A stretch of 64,000 nt of DNA from Candidatus Bathyarchaeota archaeon (GTDB lineage: Archaea > Thermoproteota > CALKCG01 > B24 > DRYS01), in assembly GCA_018396535.1 (NCBI GenBank), contig JAGTQC010000002.1, positions 1 to 64,000 of the forward strand. Direction: 5' to 3'. The position numbers and the translations under genes were made by a program. Below, piece by piece: positions 62,570-64,000 of the stretch (the stretch's first letter is position 1; every line of letters begins with the position of its first letter). Under the pieces are notes generated by a model that saw only the letters and a program-made list of their open reading frames with translations, was not told the origin of the DNA and made no database searches.

Positions 62570-64000
62570 ATGGTTTACATAAAGCGTATAGAAATTAAAG
62601 GGTTCAAATCATTCAAAAACCGGACGGTGATAAACCTATGCAAAGGTCTTAACGTTATAACAGGCCCTAACGGATCGGGAAAGAGCAATATAGTCGACGC
62701 TATAAGGTTTGCTTTAGGTGAGCTTAACCCTAGGATGCTAAGGGTTGAAAGATTCTCTGAGCTTATATGCGATAACCTAGATGCAGGATCTAGAAGAGCC
62801 TATGTAAAAATAGTATTAGATAACAGCGATAGAAAAATACCTATAGATAGCGGGGAAGTAGAGATTCAACGTTCGATAGATGAAAAAGGTAGGATGACTT
62901 ACAAGATTAATGGACGTAGATCATCAAGGGAAGCTATCGTAGATATGCTATCTGTTGCAGGTCTATCCCCTTCAGCTATAAACATAATTATGCAGGGTGC
63001 AGTAACCAGGATAGCTGATCTAACACCCAAACGTAGAAGAGAACTCCTGGAAGAGATAATAGGTATATCAATTTATGATGAAAAGAAGGCTAAAGCAGAG
63101 GAGGAGCTAAGGAGAGCTGAGATAAACTTTAGAGTAGCTGAAGCTAAGCTCGAAGCTATGCGGGAGCAGCTGGATAAACTATCTAGAGAAAGGGAGCAGG
63201 CTTTAAAGTATATTGATCTAAAAGCTAAGATCGCAAAGCTGAAGGTTACCCTGCTCTCAGCTAAAATTTTAAGCTTAAGGAGAGAGGTTGCTGAGCTATC
63301 TATAGACTACGAAAATACACGGTCAGAAATCGAAAAACTATTGAGATACCTTGAATCCCTCAAAGCTGAACGTAAGAGTTTAGAAGATGAGCTTGCAAAC
63401 ATACCGATACAACCTATCGAAGCTGATAACTTAACATCTCAGCTTTCACAGCTAAGGGAAGCTAAGGTTAGACTAGAGGAAACTTTAAAATCGATAGATG
63501 ACGAGATCTCATCAATCGAAAAGATACGAGGAAATCTGGCGGAGAGATTATCTAATGTAGAAATAGAGATTAAGTATTTAATCGAAAAGATAGAAGAACT
63601 ATCTAACGAAGAAAATGCATTAGTTAAAGCTTTAGATGAAAAAAGAGCTAAATATCGTTCATTTTTCGATCATATATGTAGTTTAGGATCACATTTCAAA
63701 AATGTAGCGAACGATATTGTTAGACTGCATAACGAGTACGTAGAATCTATTGCTATATACTCTCAGCTACGTAGCTCTATACTAGAATGTAATGCAAAGG
63801 TCTCAGTAATAGAGGAAGCTATTAAAGCTAGAGATGAGATGTTAAAGAAGCTCAATGATGTGGAAATATCTATAGAACAGCAGATGGAATCTATACGTTC
63901 AACTAAACTTCGACTTCGAGAAGTTGCTACTAAACTCCTCGATAAATTACAAACTCTATTATCGAAGATGAAAATGTTAGAGAATGAAACGGAAAAAGCA
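62570..64000 (+). CDS. smc: Chromosome segregation protein SMC, N-terminal part
   Basis: Runs off the right edge after 477 codons. The head begins VYIKRIEIKGFKSFKNRTV with Walker A GPNGSGKSN (32-40), then FALGELNPRMLRVE and the Q-loop region IIMQGA, followed by the long coiled coil from about residue 165. The ATG at 62570 is used; GGAG lies about 15 bases before it. Partners ScpA/ScpB would be expected beyond the window. Confidence 0.95.
   Translation, partial: MVYIKRIEIKGFKSFKNRTVINLCKGLNVITGPNGSGKSNIVDAIRFALGELNPRMLRVERFSELICDNLDAGSRRAYVKIVLDNSDRKIPIDSGEVEIQRSIDEKGRMTYKINGRRSSREAIVDMLSVAGLSPSAINIIMQGAVTRIADLTPKRRRELLEEIIGISIYDEKKAKAEEELRRAEINFRVAEAKLEAMREQLDKLSREREQALKYIDLKAKIAKLKVTLLSAKILSLRREVAELSIDYENTRSEIEKLLRYLESLKAERKSLEDELANIPIQPIEADNLTSQLSQLREAKVRLEETLKSIDDEISSIEKIRGNLAERLSNVEIEIKYLIEKIEELSNEENALVKALDEKRAKYRSFFDHICSLGSHFKNVANDIVRLHNEYVESIAIYSQLRSSILECNAKVSVIEEAIKARDEMLKKLNDVEISIEQQMESIRSTKLRLREVATKLLDKLQTLLSKMKMLENETEKA

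Noticed and set aside
1-64000. CRISPR array, rRNA or insertion sequence
   Set aside because: No regularly spaced direct repeats, rRNA segments, transposase or terminal inverted repeats were found by reading.

Overview
The window is a stretch of archaeal chromosome. Diagnostic genes are ribosomal protein S30e, Pelota, GatD/GatE, aEF1B, TiaS, an A-type ATPase, a family-B DNA polymerase and hypusine-type aIF5A. There are two bulge-helix-bulge (BHB) introns, one in tRNA-Tyr and one inside the aIF5A reading frame. S30e plus an mRNA-type BHB intron points to the TACK/Thermoproteota side of Archaea, and the Ile-ATA, Leu-CTA and Arg-AGR codon usage with many TATA-box/short-leader starts would fit a thermophile. 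I cannot assign a genus. No rRNA, CRISPR array, insertion sequence or prophage was seen. Genes are tightly packed and no gene-free gap exceeds about 280 bases.

Layout. 1-1.4 kb: two truncated genes (SfsA and a P-type ATPase) butted together, with codon usage unlike the rest. 1.5-9.3 kb: Pelota; a homocysteine-forming sulfur-transfer pair (DUF39-CBS plus NIL-ferredoxin); a GH172-like protein; UPF0280, TiaS, a MoaD/ThiS-like protein, aEF1B and a zinc ribbon. 9.3-14 kb: gatD-gatE and, translationally coupled to them, a threonine-synthase-like protein that lacks the PLP lysine and carries a winged helix. 14-18 kb: pyrK/pyrD, S30e, argG. 18-27 kb: oxidoreductase, SCP2, MscS, a membrane-anchored winged-helix protein, an FGGY sugar kinase, class II HMG-CoA reductase and a sugar isomerase.

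27-34.3 kb: the membrane arm of a complex I-like enzyme (nuoH-nuoA divergent from J, J', K, N, L, M); the quinone-site and NADH modules are not here. 34.6-46.2 kb: a rotary A-type ATPase in two convergent blocks: A-B, a short extra subunit I, then I-K on the plus strand; H-E-F-D, an unknown coiled-coil gene, then C on the minus strand. Together these two regions make and use the ion gradient.

46.4-50.8 kb: intron-bearing tRNA-Tyr, M42 peptidase, a phospholipid-headgroup synthase, a DUF123 protein, aIF5A interrupted by a 35-nt intron within the hypusine lysine codon, tRNA-Ile, DUF998 and THUMP proteins. 50.9-58.6 kb: glycosyltransferase, PmoA-like and sugar-isomerase genes, and a complete branched-chain-amino-acid-type ABC importer whose binding protein has a Gly-every-fourth-residue stalk and whose livG appears to start with CTG. 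58.6-64 kb: a family-B polymerase with all three exonuclease motifs lost, tRNA-Gly with C33, a tiny membrane protein, an M24 peptidase and the start of SMC.

The most unusual observations are the aIF5A intron, the PLP-lysine-less threonine-synthase/winged-helix fusion and the exonuclease-dead polymerase.
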